A stretch of DNA of 64,000 nt from Flavipsychrobacter stenotrophus (GTDB lineage: Bacteria > Bacteroidota > Bacteroidia > Chitinophagales > Chitinophagaceae), in assembly GCF_002954265.1 (NCBI RefSeq), contig NZ_PPSL01000004.1, forward strand, positions 186,001 through 250,000, read 5' to 3'. This document shows positions 8,591 through 18,097 of the stretch, piece after piece; position 1 is the stretch's first letter; the number at the start of each line of letters is the position of its first letter. Below the pieces are notes generated by a model. The model saw only the letters and a list, made by a program, of their open reading frames with translations, made no database searches and was not told where the DNA came from. The translations under genes and the position numbers were made by a program.

Positions 8591-11500
8591 ATGAATGAAG
8601 ACATAGATATTTATAAACAAATGGTTGCCGAGATAGAGGATTATGCCATTTTGTTTTTAGATAAGAGAGGCAATATCAGGAACTGGAATAAGGGAGCACA
8701 AAAAATAAAAGGCTATAGCTCAGATGAAATAATCGGTGAGAATTTTCGTGTGTTTTATTCACCTGATGATCAGGCAAAGGGCGTACCTGAGCAGATGATA
8801 AAAGAAGCATCCCTGATGGGTAAAGCTTCGGCCGAGGGGTGGCGAATAAGAAAAGACGGAACTGCTTTTTGGGGTAGTGTATTGATCACTGCCCTATTTG
8901 GAGATAGCAATGTACTAAAAGGATTTACGAAAATTACACGCGACCTTACTGAAAAGAAACTGGCAGAAGAAAATCTGCAAAAAATCAATGCAGAACTTGA
9001 GGCCCAAATAGAAATAAGAACCCGCGAACTAAACCTTACGCAGAACAGCTACCGACACCTTTTTATTAATAACCCAATGCCGATGTGGGTTATTGATGTT
9101 ACCACCTTTCAATTTCTTGATGTCAATGATGTGGCAGTAGCCAGCTACGGATATAGCCGGGAAGAGTTTTTTGCTATGACGGCGGTAGAAATACGGCCTG
9201 ATGATGAGCAGCTTGCTTTTATTGAAACGTCACATTCTCCATTGATAAATGCGAGTGAATACAACAGGGGCGTATGGCGTCATAAAAAGAAAGACAGTAC
9301 AATTATTTACGTTGAGATATTTGCCTATAATGTTGTTTTTAATGACCGTATGGCTCGGCTTGTTATGTCTATAGACATAACTGCACGCCGTATGGCAGAA
9401 AAGAAGCTGGTAAGTAGTGTTAGGCATTTTCGCGCCCTGCTTGAAAATAGCTATGATTCTATTTCTTTGCTAGACAGTGAGGGTTGTATCAAATACCAGA
9501 CACCGTCTGTAGAGCGAATGCTGGGATATGGTATTGATGAGATAATTGATACCAGTGAGTTTGACCTATTTCATCCTGATGATGTGCAGGAGGGTAAGAA
9601 GCGTTTTGAGATGGCTATTAGTAGTCCCGGGCGGCCGATATGGGGCATTTACAGGATGCGCCATAAAAACGGGTACTACATATGGGTGGAGGGTACGACA
9701 ACTAATCTGCTTGACAATGAAAACGTAAATGCGATAGTCAATAACTTCAGGGATATTACTGAGCGCAAACTTGCCGGTGAATCGCTGAGCAAAAGTAAGA
9801 GAGAGGTAGAAAAAGTATACAGGGATCAGATACTGTTATCGGAGCGCTTATCTTCTATACTCAACGCGCTGCCTGCCAACATTGCCCTGTTAGATAATAC
9901 AGGCAAGATAATGGAGGTGAATGATGCCTGGAGGCGATTTGCAGATGAAAATGGATTTATAGGCAACAGCTATGGGATAGGAGATAACTATATAATAATT
10001 GCCGAGCAGGCCGATGGAGTGGAAAGTGAAGATGGTGCAAGAATAGCCAATGCAATAAAAGCTATTCTTGCAGGGCATATTCGCGACTTTAGCATGGAAT
10101 ATAGGTGTGATGCTCCAGGTAAGGATAGATGGTTGAAAGTGATTGTTACAAAGGAAAATAATAGCGCGGAAAGTGGGATAGTGTTGATGCACTTGGATAT
10201 ATCGGAGCGAAGGGAAGCTGAGGAAAAACTGAGAAGTAGTGAGCACAAGTTCAGGGCGCTGGTGGAAAATAGTATGGATGCCATTGCATTGCTTAATGAA
10301 GAAGGTAGGGTCATGTATCAATCTGCATCGTCGGAAAATGTAACGAGCTATTCTGTTAAGGAGTTATTGGAAAATGAGGTATCGATCGTGCATCCTGATG
10401 ATAGAGGGAAATTACATTCACTATTTGCGAGCACCATCCAGAACCCAGGTGTGCCGCAATTTAGCAGACACAGGATAGCGCACAAGGAAAAGGGCTGGAT
10501 AGATGTAGAAGGCACGTTAACCAACCTTTTGAATGATAAAGATGTGCAGGCCATAGTTACTAATTTCAGAGATGTTACGGAGCGAATTCAGGCTGAACAG
10601 AGAATTACAAATGTTAACCGGCTTTATTCTGTTATCAGCCAGATCAATCAAACCATCGTTCACTCCGGTAGCGAGAAGGAGGTGCTGAGGGAGGCATGTC
10701 GTATAGCGGTGGAGTTCGGACATTTCAAAATGGCGTGGATAGGTATGCTGGATATACAAAACCAAACGCTGAACCTGGTTGAAGCAGACGGAATGCACCC
10801 TGAGGATGCTAATCTATTCCGGGATGTACATTACAAAGAAGTCGGACCGACAGAGCAAGTGCTGCTAACAGGAAAGTACTACGTGTGCAATGATATAGCT
10901 AATGCCGCGGACCTGGATTACTGGAAACCGTATGCAGCAGCCAGGGGTATACTATCCACCATGATCTTGCCGATCAAAAAGACCGGCAAGATCATTGGAA
11001 TGTTTAATCTGTATGCGACAGAAACAAATCTTTTTAATGAAGATGAGATAAAGCTATTGCAAGAGGTTGCAGGTGATATTTCATTTGCCCTTGACGTATT
11101 TGAAACAGAAAAGCAAAGGAAAGAAGTAGAAGAAAGGCTTAAGCAAAATGAGTTCAGGCTGAATGAAGCACAGGAGATAGCGCACGTGGGGAACTGGGAA
11201 ATAGACCTTATTACCAATACTCATTCCTGGTCTCAGGAAGCACAAAGAATAATAGGGTTTGTATCTGAGTCCGAACAGCCTGTGTTTGATACCTACCTGG
11301 CCAGCATACACCCGGATGATAAGGTGTCGGTAATGAAGATGATGAATGAGTCCAGGGCAACTTACCAAAATGCCTATTTCTATCATCGTATAGTAAGACC
11401 GGGAGGAGAGATTAGATATGTGTATTCTGAGAGTAAGTTTGAATTCAATGAGTTTAATGAGCCGGTGCGGCTGCATGGTATCATTCATGATATAACTAAT

Positions 11501-12610
11501 GCCAAACATGCAGAAGATTCACTGGCACAGTCGGAAGAGAACTTGCGCCTTATAATGGATCTGATACCACAATGTATCTATGCCAAAAATGCAAATGGTA
11601 AATTTATATTTGTCAACAAGAGCTTTGCCAAATTGTATGGCTATTCACCAACTCAGCTCATCAGCAAGTCTATAACGGAATCGGAATCATTTAACAATGT
11701 AAATGACTTCATGCCGGAGCAGGATAGAGAAATCATATTTGGTGGAAACACTGCAGAGGTGCCCGAAGTACTCTTTACTGATCATGAGGGAAAGCAGCGT
11801 ATATTCTACATCATCAAAGTACCCTATACACTGCCAGCAACCAGTGAGCGCGCTGTGCTGGGCATAGCACTAGACATTACAGAACGAAAGCATGCCGAGA
11901 TGGAGCGCACGAAGATAATTGCCGATATTGTGCAGCGCAATAAGGATCTGGAGCAGTTTTCTTATATCATATCGCATAACCTGAGAGCACCCGTGGCCAA
12001 TATTATTGGCATATCTGAAATTTTGAAAATTGAAGATCTGCCACTATTGGAAAATAATGAATTAATGGCAGACCTGTCAACTTCTATACAGAAACTGGAT
12101 GCGGTAATAAAGGACCTGAACTATATCTTACAGGTGAAACAAGAGCATAATGAAAGCAGGGAATATGTTCTGTTCAACGATCTGCTGAGTGATATAAAAC
12201 ACAGCATCAGTCACATAATTGCCGGGGAACGCGTAAATATTAAAGGAAACTTTGAGGTGGTAGAAGGTATTACCACACTGAAGAGTTACCTATACAGTGT
12301 GTTCTATAATCTTATCTCCAATAGCATTAAATGCAGGCAACCAGGTGTTGCTCCGGTGATAGAGATTCGCAGCACGAAGAAGGATAAGAAGGTCGTTTTG
12401 ACATTTAAAGACAATGGCCTGGGCATAGATCTGGTAACAAAAGGTGAGCAGGTATTTGGACTATACAAAAGATTTCACTATCATACAGAGGGAAAAGGAA
12501 TTGGCCTGTATATGGTGAAGACACAGGTAGAAACACTGGGTGGCCGGATACGGGTAAATAGCGAGGTAAACAAGGGTACAGAATTTACAATTGAATTCGA
12601 GATCAATTAA
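8591..12610 (+). CDS. Cytoplasmic multi-PAS/GAF sensor histidine kinase
   Basis: 1339 residues without a signal peptide or membrane helix. Order: PAS (about 10-130), coiled linker, PAS (155-275), PAS (275-400), PAS (415-545), PAS (550-675), GAF (about 675-850), PAS (855-980), PAS (980-1105), HisKA with His1129 in IISHNLRAP, HATPase with NLISNSIK, DNGLGI and GKGIGLYM. That is seven PAS and one GAF. Many PAS units end in the DITERK-type motif. There is no receiver of its own; the receiver gene 27 bases downstream is the obvious partner. The last third is closely related to the kinase at 21085-25683, pointing to duplication. Ligands are unknown. Confidence 0.95.
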   Translation: MNEDIDIYKQMVAEIEDYAILFLDKRGNIRNWNKGAQKIKGYSSDEIIGENFRVFYSPDDQAKGVPEQMIKEASLMGKASAEGWRIRKDGTAFWGSVLITALFGDSNVLKGFTKITRDLTEKKLAEENLQKINAELEAQIEIRTRELNLTQNSYRHLFINNPMPMWVIDVTTFQFLDVNDVAVASYGYSREEFFAMTAVEIRPDDEQLAFIETSHSPLINASEYNRGVWRHKKKDSTIIYVEIFAYNVVFNDRMARLVMSIDITARRMAEKKLVSSVRHFRALLENSYDSISLLDSEGCIKYQTPSVERMLGYGIDEIIDTSEFDLFHPDDVQEGKKRFEMAISSPGRPIWGIYRMRHKNGYYIWVEGTTTNLLDNENVNAIVNNFRDITERKLAGESLSKSKREVEKVYRDQILLSERLSSILNALPANIALLDNTGKIMEVNDAWRRFADENGFIGNSYGIGDNYIIIAEQADGVESEDGARIANAIKAILAGHIRDFSMEYRCDAPGKDRWLKVIVTKENNSAESGIVLMHLDISERREAEEKLRSSEHKFRALVENSMDAIALLNEEGRVMYQSASSENVTSYSVKELLENEVSIVHPDDRGKLHSLFASTIQNPGVPQFSRHRIAHKEKGWIDVEGTLTNLLNDKDVQAIVTNFRDVTERIQAEQRITNVNRLYSVISQINQTIVHSGSEKEVLREACRIAVEFGHFKMAWIGMLDIQNQTLNLVEADGMHPEDANLFRDVHYKEVGPTEQVLLTGKYYVCNDIANAADLDYWKPYAAARGILSTMILPIKKTGKIIGMFNLYATETNLFNEDEIKLLQEVAGDISFALDVFETEKQRKEVEERLKQNEFRLNEAQEIAHVGNWEIDLITNTHSWSQEAQRIIGFVSESEQPVFDTYLASIHPDDKVSVMKMMNESRATYQNAYFYHRIVRPGGEIRYVYSESKFEFNEFNEPVRLHGIIHDITNAKHAEDSLAQSEENLRLIMDLIPQCIYAKNANGKFIFVNKSFAKLYGYSPTQLISKSITESESFNNVNDFMPEQDREIIFGGNTAEVPEVLFTDHEGKQRIFYIIKVPYTLPATSERAVLGIALDITERKHAEMERTKIIADIVQRNKDLEQFSYIISHNLRAPVANIIGISEILKIEDLPLLENNELMADLSTSIQKLDAVIKDLNYILQVKQEHNESREYVLFNDLLSDIKHSISHIIAGERVNIKGNFEVVEGITTLKSYLYSVFYNLISNSIKCRQPGVAPVIEIRSTKKDKKVVLTFKDNGLGIDLVTKGEQVFGLYKRFHYHTEGKGIGLYMVKTQVETLGGRIRVNSEVNKGTEFTIEFEIN

Positions 12611-12637
12611 ACAAATTAACAGCTAGTATTCAGAAAT

Positions 12638-13039
12638 ATGACACAAACAGCATTGCCGGACTTCATGGTAATAGATGACGATCCTGTAAATAATAAGATA
12701 TGCAGCATCATTATTAATAAACAATTTCCGGGCAAGCAAATAGATAGCTTTACCGACCCAGAAGCGGGGCTTGCATTTATAACAGCTAAATATGCCGTAG
12801 CGGATACGAATAAAGTAATACTGCTGTTGGATATAAATATGCCTGTATTAACAGGGTGGGATGTGCTGGACAGATTTGGTAAGATGGAGGATAGTATAAG
12901 AGACAGGTTTAAGATATTTATTCTCTCATCTTCAGTTGATCACTATGACAAGCAGAAAGCAAAGAATAATAAATTGGTATCGGGCTACATAGAGAAGCCA
13001 TTGACCATAGCGGCTATAAAGAGCTTTTTTGAAGAATAA
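12638..13039 (+). CDS. Single-domain response regulator (CheY/Rcp1-like receiver)
   Basis: 133 residues, a receiver domain only: acidic pocket DDD (13-15), phospho-acceptor Asp65 in LLLDINMP, conserved Ser/Thr in ILSSS, and Lys in GYIEKPLT. No output domain, so it must act through protein contact or phosphotransfer. It starts 27 bases after the PAS/GAF kinase on the same strand, so co-transcription is likely. Stand-alone receivers beside PAS-rich kinases are common in Chitinophagaceae. Confidence 0.93.
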   Translation: MTQTALPDFMVIDDDPVNNKICSIIINKQFPGKQIDSFTDPEAGLAFITAKYAVADTNKVILLLDINMPVLTGWDVLDRFGKMEDSIRDRFKIFILSSSVDHYDKQKAKNNKLVSGYIEKPLTIAAIKSFFEE

Positions 13040-13158
13040 TAATAAACTGAAGGCATACTTTAACTTTAATGATAGTACCGGCGGCATAACATTGATATAT
13101 GCATGATGAGAATAAGACCCGAAGGCTATATTGCTGAGGGAAATATCAAATTGCGCAT

Positions 13159-13440
13159 ATGAACCAGGTACAGTTTTTTTATGACGATGAGTTGATTACT
13201 CTGCAGGAGAAGATAAATATGTGGCTGCAGGAAAATAAGGATGTTACTATCATTCAAACAAATCTGTCTTCATTGGGTAAGCCTAGCCCCAGAGCGGGTA
13301 TAGTGAATACAGAAAAACATGTTTTTTATATATTGTACAGCGGGCGGAGTATGGTTGCAAAGCAAGAGTTGCAAGTTGCGGAGCAGGAGCTATCAACAAC
13401 GATAATAAAAGATACCGGAACGGTTAATTTAACCAATTAA
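13159..13440 (+). CDS. Small protein of unknown function
   Basis: 93 residues with an acidic, amphipathic start (LQEKINMWLQENKDVTIIQT) and a short beta-rich middle (HVFYILYSG). No membrane segment, signal peptide or known motif. It follows the receiver gene by 119 bases on the same strand and precedes a strong bidirectional terminator, so it is probably the last gene of the signalling unit. Its ATG overlaps the stop (ATGA) of a 19-codon open frame at 13103-13162, which could couple translation. I do not recognise the family. Confidence 0.65.
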   Translation: MNQVQFFYDDELITLQEKINMWLQENKDVTIIQTNLSSLGKPSPRAGIVNTEKHVFYILYSGRSMVAKQELQVAEQELSTTIIKDTGTVNLTN

Positions 13441-13457
13441 TAGGGCGCTAAATAAAG

Positions 13458-13487
13458 AAGGTGCGGGAGGATAGCCTTCCGCACCTT
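13458..13487. terminator. Bidirectional terminator between convergent genes
   Basis: 13-bp stem aaggtgcgggagg/ccttccgcacctt with one G-U pair and an atag loop. It lies between the convergent genes ending at 13440 and 13511. Confidence 0.85.
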
Positions 13488-13510
13488 TCCATTAAGATAT
13501 TATTTTGTAA

Positions 13511-14692
13511 TTATACCCGATCCTCAAACGCGGTTTTACGGGTGCCTTCGTACAGTTCATATTCCAGTAAGCGGCAGTCTATAGTACTGGTATAGAATTC
13601 TATTCGGCGCTTTGCTTTCAGTCCTATTTTCTTTGCAAGGTCAAGGTTGCCGGTAAAGACGTAACCAAAGTAACCACCACATTCCTTTTTCATATAGTCG
13701 CCTATGCGGGCGTATGTGGCTTCCAGTTCGGGTTCGTTACCCAGTCGTTCGCCATATTCCGGATTCATGAACATGACACCACCCTTACCTTTAGGGGTAG
13801 GGGTAGCTGCAAAATCGCAGATAGAAAATGTGATAAGATCGGCAACTCCCGCAGCTACTGCATTACGCTTTGCATTGGTGATAGCCATATCGCTGTAGTC
13901 GGTGGCAATGATCTTCAGATCGGGGACCTCTTTTATCTGGCGGTCCAATAGTTCCATTTCCTGCAGGTATATCTCCTTGTCATAGCCTTGCAGGTGCATG
14001 AATGCATAATAGAGCCTGAAAAGTCCCGGACGGGTGTTGGTAGCAATAAGTGCGGCTTCTATTGCTACTGTGCCTGACCCGCACATGGGGTTAACGAATG
14101 GTGATACCTTATCCCAGCGTGTTGCCATGATCGTAGCCGCGGCCAAAGCTTCCAGCATAGGAGCTCGCCCCGGTATCTTACGATAACCATGGCGTGCTAA
14201 TGAATCGCCCGAAGTATCAATAAATAGCTCGGCCTGTTCATTTTTCCAGAAAAGGTGAATAACTGTGCCTATAAGGTCGGCGCCGGTGTTGGGGCGGTTG
14301 CCGCGCTTTTCCCTCATCCTGTCCACAATGGCATCTTTTACCCTAAGATTGGCAAACATGCTGTTGTTGATAGTGTCGTTCATTACGTTACTGGTAATGG
14401 AGAAGTAGCCGGGATCGGGGATGATGTTCTCCCACGGTAATGCCAGTACATTTTTATACACATCATCGGCATTGTCGGCAAAAAACTGCTTCAGGCTGTA
14501 AAGCACCTGGCTGGCGCAGCGCAGGTTAAGGTTGAGCTTAATGCAATCATTGATGGTGCCGGTGAGCCTTACGCCGGTAATGAATGTTTCATCTATTGTA
14601 AAACCCAATTCTCTTACTTCCTGTTCCAGATAGGGCGCAATGCGCTTGTGGCAGGTAATGGTAATGGGTGCTTTTGTAGTATATAAAGACAT
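13511..14692 (-). CDS. THUMP-domain class I rRNA methyltransferase (RlmL/YcbY N-terminal type)
   Basis: 393 residues. The N-terminal THUMP region (about 50-165) binds RNA. It is followed by the linker motif DTSGDSLARHGYR and a Rossmann methyltransferase with NPMCGSGTVAIEAA (SAM site), ATDYSDMAI and the catalytic-site sequence MNPEYGERLG. E. coli RlmL makes m2G2445 in 23S rRNA, which is the likely activity here; the second E. coli domain (RlmK) is absent. The catalytic motif is NPEY instead of NPPY, a variant I believe is common in Bacteroidota. A TACCTTTA box 9 bases before the ATG suggests a very short leader. Confidence 0.88.
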   Translation of the reverse strand: MSLYTTKAPITITCHKRIAPYLEQEVRELGFTIDETFITGVRLTGTINDCIKLNLNLRCASQVLYSLKQFFADNADDVYKNVLALPWENIIPDPGYFSITSNVMNDTINNSMFANLRVKDAIVDRMREKRGNRPNTGADLIGTVIHLFWKNEQAELFIDTSGDSLARHGYRKIPGRAPMLEALAAATIMATRWDKVSPFVNPMCGSGTVAIEAALIATNTRPGLFRLYYAFMHLQGYDKEIYLQEMELLDRQIKEVPDLKIIATDYSDMAITNAKRNAVAAGVADLITFSICDFAATPTPKGKGGVMFMNPEYGERLGNEPELEATYARIGDYMKKECGGYFGYVFTGNLDLAKKIGLKAKRRIEFYTSTIDCRLLEYELYEGTRKTAFEDRV

Positions 14693-15059
14693 AATTGGCG
14701 GTAAAGGTAAAGTTTATAGTGGGATGCGTGAGGATAATAGGTAATTTAGTTGATAAAACTAATACTGATGAAGCGGGGTTGCGTGCCTGAGGCCCGCGTC
14801 AATTCGAGAGTATTTGTTGCTGGAACCCTTTTGCACCTAACGATACAAAGAAATAGATCTAAGTAAATTAAGTTGCTGAAAACGTGCGATACCTTCGGCA
14901 TCGTACCAAAACTACTCTAATATTACTATAGACATGTGATGCCTTCAGCATCAGTACATCAATAACAATATCCTTAGGTCATTTACATAACCTAACGGCA
15001 CAGTGCCATGGTTTTCTGGTTTTTAAATAACTTTATTGTCTATTAATTACAAGACCTCT
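14693..15059. other. Intergenic gap with imperfect palindromic repeats
   Basis: No gene seen. Two related small dyads occur, gtgcgataccttcggcatcg (14884-14903) and catgtgatgccttcagcatc (14934-14953), each centred on a ttc between GATRCC and RGCATC. These look like copies of a dispersed element. The divergent promoters of the methyltransferase and the AlkB-like gene should lie at the edges. Confidence 0.5.
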
Positions 15060-15656
15060 ATGCAGAGTCTCTTCTCGCCATTTCCACCCATGAACATTCT
15101 GCCCTTCGGTGGAGAGGCGATTTTATATGAAAACCTGTTTAGCAATGAGGAGAGTGACACTATTTATGAACACCTTGTTACAACAATACGGTGGAAGCAG
15201 GAACCAATAAAAATGTTTGGCAAGATGGTGATGCAGCCTCGGTTAACAGCATGTTACGGCGAGAGGAGCGTGGCATACTCGGGTATAACAATGGAGGTGC
15301 AACACTGGACAGAAGAGTTGCTGGCTATTAAGGGAAGGGTAGAAGAGAAAGCAAAAATGCTATTCAACAGTGTACTACTTAACTATTACCGCGATGGTAA
15401 TGATAGCATGGGGTGGCATAGGGATAATGAGCGGGAGCTGGGTGCGCAACCGGTCATAGCTTCGGTCAGTTTTGGTGCCACACGTAAATTTCAGTTGCGT
15501 ACCTATAAGGACAAGAGCGATCTTGTGTCGGTAGGATTAACGCCGGGTAGTTTGCTGTTGATGCAGGGAGAGAGTCAGCAGGTATGGGAGCATAGTTTGC
15601 CCAAGACCAAACATGCGGGTGGAAGGGTGAATCTGACTTTTAGGAGTATTGTTTAA
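15060..15656 (+). CDS. AlkB-like 2-oxoglutarate/Fe(II)-dependent dioxygenase (DNA alkylation repair)
   Basis: 198 residues from the ATG at 15060; an upstream TTG in frame is not needed. Family motif NYYRDGNDSMGWHRD supplies His120 and Asp122. The third iron ligand is His178 in WEHSLPK, and the 2-oxoglutarate ligands are in RVNLTFR (Arg189, Arg195). Length and motifs match the ALKBH2/3-like bacterial group, which oxidatively removes methyl groups from 1-methyladenine and 3-methylcytosine in DNA. It stands alone, with repeats on both sides. One of three alkylation-repair genes in this window, with 38185-39030 and 47587-48690. Confidence 0.92.
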   Translation: MQSLFSPFPPMNILPFGGEAILYENLFSNEESDTIYEHLVTTIRWKQEPIKMFGKMVMQPRLTACYGERSVAYSGITMEVQHWTEELLAIKGRVEEKAKMLFNSVLLNYYRDGNDSMGWHRDNERELGAQPVIASVSFGATRKFQLRTYKDKSDLVSVGLTPGSLLLMQGESQQVWEHSLPKTKHAGGRVNLTFRSIV

Positions 15657-15682
15657 TTTGACAATTCGGCAATTTGACAATT
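15654..15682. repeat. AATTTGACAATT repeat copy
   Basis: Starts inside the AlkB-like stop codon and reads taatttgacaattcggcaa followed by tttgacaatt. It is the same word family as in the atpD-atpC gap. Confidence 0.7.
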
Positions 15683-15741
15683 ATGAATAGATAAATTGAA
15701 TGTGCGAATATGGAAATTGTACAAAACGAATCCGTCCCGTG

Positions 15742-15784
15742 GCAGTAGTGTTGCCTTTCGGCAAGCTCAGGGTGACACTACTGC
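15742..15784. repeat. Hairpin carrying the GGCAAGCTCAGGGTGACA element
   Basis: Arms gcagtagtgt/acactactgc (10 bp) enclose tgcctttcggcaagctcagg. The inner element is a short dispersed intergenic repeat; a related reverse copy is at 58721-58755. It could also act as a transcript end between the convergent genes at 15656 and 15822. Confidence 0.6.
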
Positions 15785-15821
15785 GGACAACGTATAACTT
15801 CTTGCAGTGCCCAAATTTGGT

Positions 15822-17162
15822 CTATTTTTTGAAGCTATAAGAACCACCGCCTTGTTTTAGTGTCATTTCGTTTTTGGCGGCATCGAAGCTCATTTTTATG
15901 CCTGCTGCGGTGAATTGGAAATTTGTGTTGTCGATGGCTTCCAACGGAAATTCGCCCTGGCCGGTGGCCTGAGCATAGAGGGTGGTGCCTTTTACTGTTA
16001 CCGTTATCTTCAATGGCATTTGTGCTGATGAATAAACACCTGCATAGCTATTAAGATCGGCCAGGGGAACCGCAATCGTTTTAAAAGTGGGTATCTCGTA
16101 AGGTTTGTTGAAGTATATACTCAGGGCCGCTATCATAATGTCATTGGTGCTCATTACTGTGCCGTTATTGCAATAGGCAATAGCCAGGCTGTCATCGGGG
16201 AAGTATGCCAGGCTGGATGAAAAACCATCTATACCGCCGGTGTGTCCGTAACCCTTTTTGCTGCCGAACGGCACCTGAAACACGCCCATGCCATAATGGT
16301 CGATCTGGGTTTTCATTTGTTCGAGACTTTCCTTTTTTATCAGCTTGCCTGTAAACAGCGCATCGATAAACATGTTGAGTTCGGTAGGGGAAGATAAGAT
16401 AGCGCCTGCACCACCGGGAATGCTCATGTCGGTTTCCGATTCCTGCTCCCAACCTGTAGTAGATGTGTAAGAGTATGCTTCGTTTTTATCAGGATTTGTT
16501 TTACTGCCGTACACTGTGTTTGTCAAACCTATTTTAGCTGCAATACGTTTTTGCAATTCTTCTTTGTAAGTATGCCCTGTTACTTTTTCAATGATATAGC
16601 CAAGCAATACGAAGTTTGAATTGCTATAATCGGCCTTGCTGCCCGGTGTAAAATCTGAACCGCCCTTTATAATAATATTTACCATTTCGGCTTGGGTGTG
16701 TGGCCTTGTATGCCACAGCAGGTATTCACTATCGCTGGTGAAATTATGAATGCCACTATGGTGATTAAGCAAATTGCCGATCGTTATTTTCTTTGCATTT
16801 GGCACTTTAAGGAAGTACTTATCCAACGGTGTTTTAAGTGTTATTTTACCTTCTTCGATCAATTGGAAGATCATAACCGAGGTAAACATTTTACTTATAG
16901 ATCCTATGCGGTATTTGGTAGCATAGTCGGCATGTGTTTTCTTATCGCCATTGATATAGCTGTAACCTATAGATTTTGTGTAAACCAACCGACCTTTTTT
17001 TGATAGTGCTATACTACCCATTCCTTTATTATTGCTTTCAATGGCCATGAACAGACTGTCCATCTTTGCTTTATTGAACGATTGAGCTGAAGCAACTAAG
17101 CTGATGCCTGCTGATAAACAAAGTGCAAGAGATAAAGTGCGAATGGTAAGATTATGTTTCAT
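15822..17162 (-). CDS. Periplasmic serine hydrolase, class C beta-lactamase/DD-peptidase fold
   Basis: 446 residues with a signal peptide (about 1-26, ending VASAQS). Catalytic motifs of the serine beta-lactamase-like fold: SxxK as Ser88-Ile-Ser-Lys91 in GSISKMF, Tyr179-Ser-Asn181 in DYSNSN, and HTGG in place of KTG near residue 308. A C-terminal domain of about 100 residues (lipocalin-like strands, YAGVYSSAQMPLKITVTV) follows. Members act as peptidases or esterases, and few are true beta-lactamases, so antibiotic resistance should not be assumed. It is 30 kb from the BlaI gene and shows no operator like that gene's. Confidence 0.88.
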   Translation of the reverse strand: MKHNLTIRTLSLALCLSAGISLVASAQSFNKAKMDSLFMAIESNNKGMGSIALSKKGRLVYTKSIGYSYINGDKKTHADYATKYRIGSISKMFTSVMIFQLIEEGKITLKTPLDKYFLKVPNAKKITIGNLLNHHSGIHNFTSDSEYLLWHTRPHTQAEMVNIIIKGGSDFTPGSKADYSNSNFVLLGYIIEKVTGHTYKEELQKRIAAKIGLTNTVYGSKTNPDKNEAYSYTSTTGWEQESETDMSIPGGAGAILSSPTELNMFIDALFTGKLIKKESLEQMKTQIDHYGMGVFQVPFGSKKGYGHTGGIDGFSSSLAYFPDDSLAIAYCNNGTVMSTNDIMIAALSIYFNKPYEIPTFKTIAVPLADLNSYAGVYSSAQMPLKITVTVKGTTLYAQATGQGEFPLEAIDNTNFQFTAAGIKMSFDAAKNEMTLKQGGGSYSFKK

Positions 17163-17303
17163 AAAATCCGGTTGTGAATATTATTGTTATAAGACGTGAT
17201 GTGACCGTCACAAGTTACAAATTTGAGCAACTTATTGCGCCGATGTGTCCAGTTACCACACGACAATAATAATAGAAAAAATGATTTTTTTATAGCGTTA
17301 ATG

Positions 17304-17930
17304 CTAGCTATTGAGTTTAGGTAATTGCCAGTTATTGATCTGCAATAATTTAAAAAATTCTGTTTCTTCTATTTCCTTAACGCAGCCGGGTTGCAGATCG
17401 CCCAGCAAGAGGTCTTCAATGGATATTCTTATCAGCCGTATGCAGCGGTGACTAACAGCAAACACCATCTTGCGCACCTGGTGAAACTTGCCCTCGGTAA
17501 GTGTGATGGTAAGCCATGTATGCGGTATATCGGGCCGCATTTTAAAGTTGCCTTCAAACAGTCCTTCCGGCATATCTACTATCTGCACATCGCAGGGTGG
17601 AGTGGTATAATCTACTCCGCCTTTTACTATTATGGTTACGCCCGTTCTTAGCTTTTCAAGCGTTTCCTGTGTCATACGGTGGCGCACCATTACCAGGTAA
17701 GTGCGCTCATGTGGGGTTTTGCTTTCAAAAAGTAGTTTGGTTACCCGTTTATTGGTAGTAAGTATAAGTAAGCCTTCGGAATGATTGTCGAGCCGGCCAA
17801 TAGCGTGTATACCTTCGGGGAAATCAAAATCAAGATCGCCCAGTAAGCCTACATCATCGGGGCTAACGAATTGGGAGACCATGTTGAATGGCTTGTTGAT
17901 GATATAGTATTTGTAAGGAGAGGGCGACAT
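17304..17930 (-). CDS. RsuA/RluE-family pseudouridine synthase
   Basis: 208 residues. The core begins at YYIINKPFNMVSQ, with catalytic Asp48 in GRLDNHSEGLL and the C-terminal family motif EGKFHQVRKM. There is no N-terminal S4 domain, which together with the size fits the RluE type (E. coli RluE modifies U2457 of 23S rRNA). The exact target is inferred only. The 5' flank carries dispersed repeats. Confidence 0.9.
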   Translation of the reverse strand: MSPSPYKYYIINKPFNMVSQFVSPDDVGLLGDLDFDFPEGIHAIGRLDNHSEGLLILTTNKRVTKLLFESKTPHERTYLVMVRHRMTQETLEKLRTGVTIIVKGGVDYTTPPCDVQIVDMPEGLFEGNFKMRPDIPHTWLTITLTEGKFHQVRKMVFAVSHRCIRLIRISIEDLLLGDLQPGCVKEIEETEFFKLLQINNWQLPKLNS

Positions 17931-17948
17931 TGTTTATGAAATTTGTTA

Positions 17949-18030
17949 CGCCCCTTCAGGGCTTGGTATTATCCTGCTTTGATACCCGTGGATTCACCCC
18001 GGGCTAATGTGTTTCGCCCTTTCACGGCTT
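17949..18030. repeat. Dispersed GCCCTGAAAGGGCG-type repeat, minus orientation
   Basis: Two copies of cgccccttcagggctt / cgccctttcacggctt (17949-17964 and 18015-18030) flank gtggattcaccccgggct. On the minus strand this reads AGCCcTGAAaGGGCG, then a GGGTT-style hairpin word. The same family occurs at 54172-54279 in the opposite orientation. Confidence 0.7.
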
Positions 18031-18067
18031 GACTTCTGTAACCTAATTGTTCCAAAAGATATTAAAT

Positions 18068-18090
18068 ACGGAGGCCATTACGACCTCCGT
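18068..18090 (-). terminator. Terminator of aspA
   Basis: Stem acggagg/cctccgt with a nine-base loop, eight bases after the aspA stop codon. On the minus strand it is followed by A/T-rich atttaatatc. Confidence 0.65.
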
Positions 18091-18097
18091 TAGTCAT

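Noticed and set aside
15822-17162. Beta-lactamase gene controlled by the BlaI repressor
   Set aside because: It is 30 kb from the repressor, no AACTAA-N4-TTAGTT palindrome was seen upstream, and the fold is shared with non-lactamase hydrolases.
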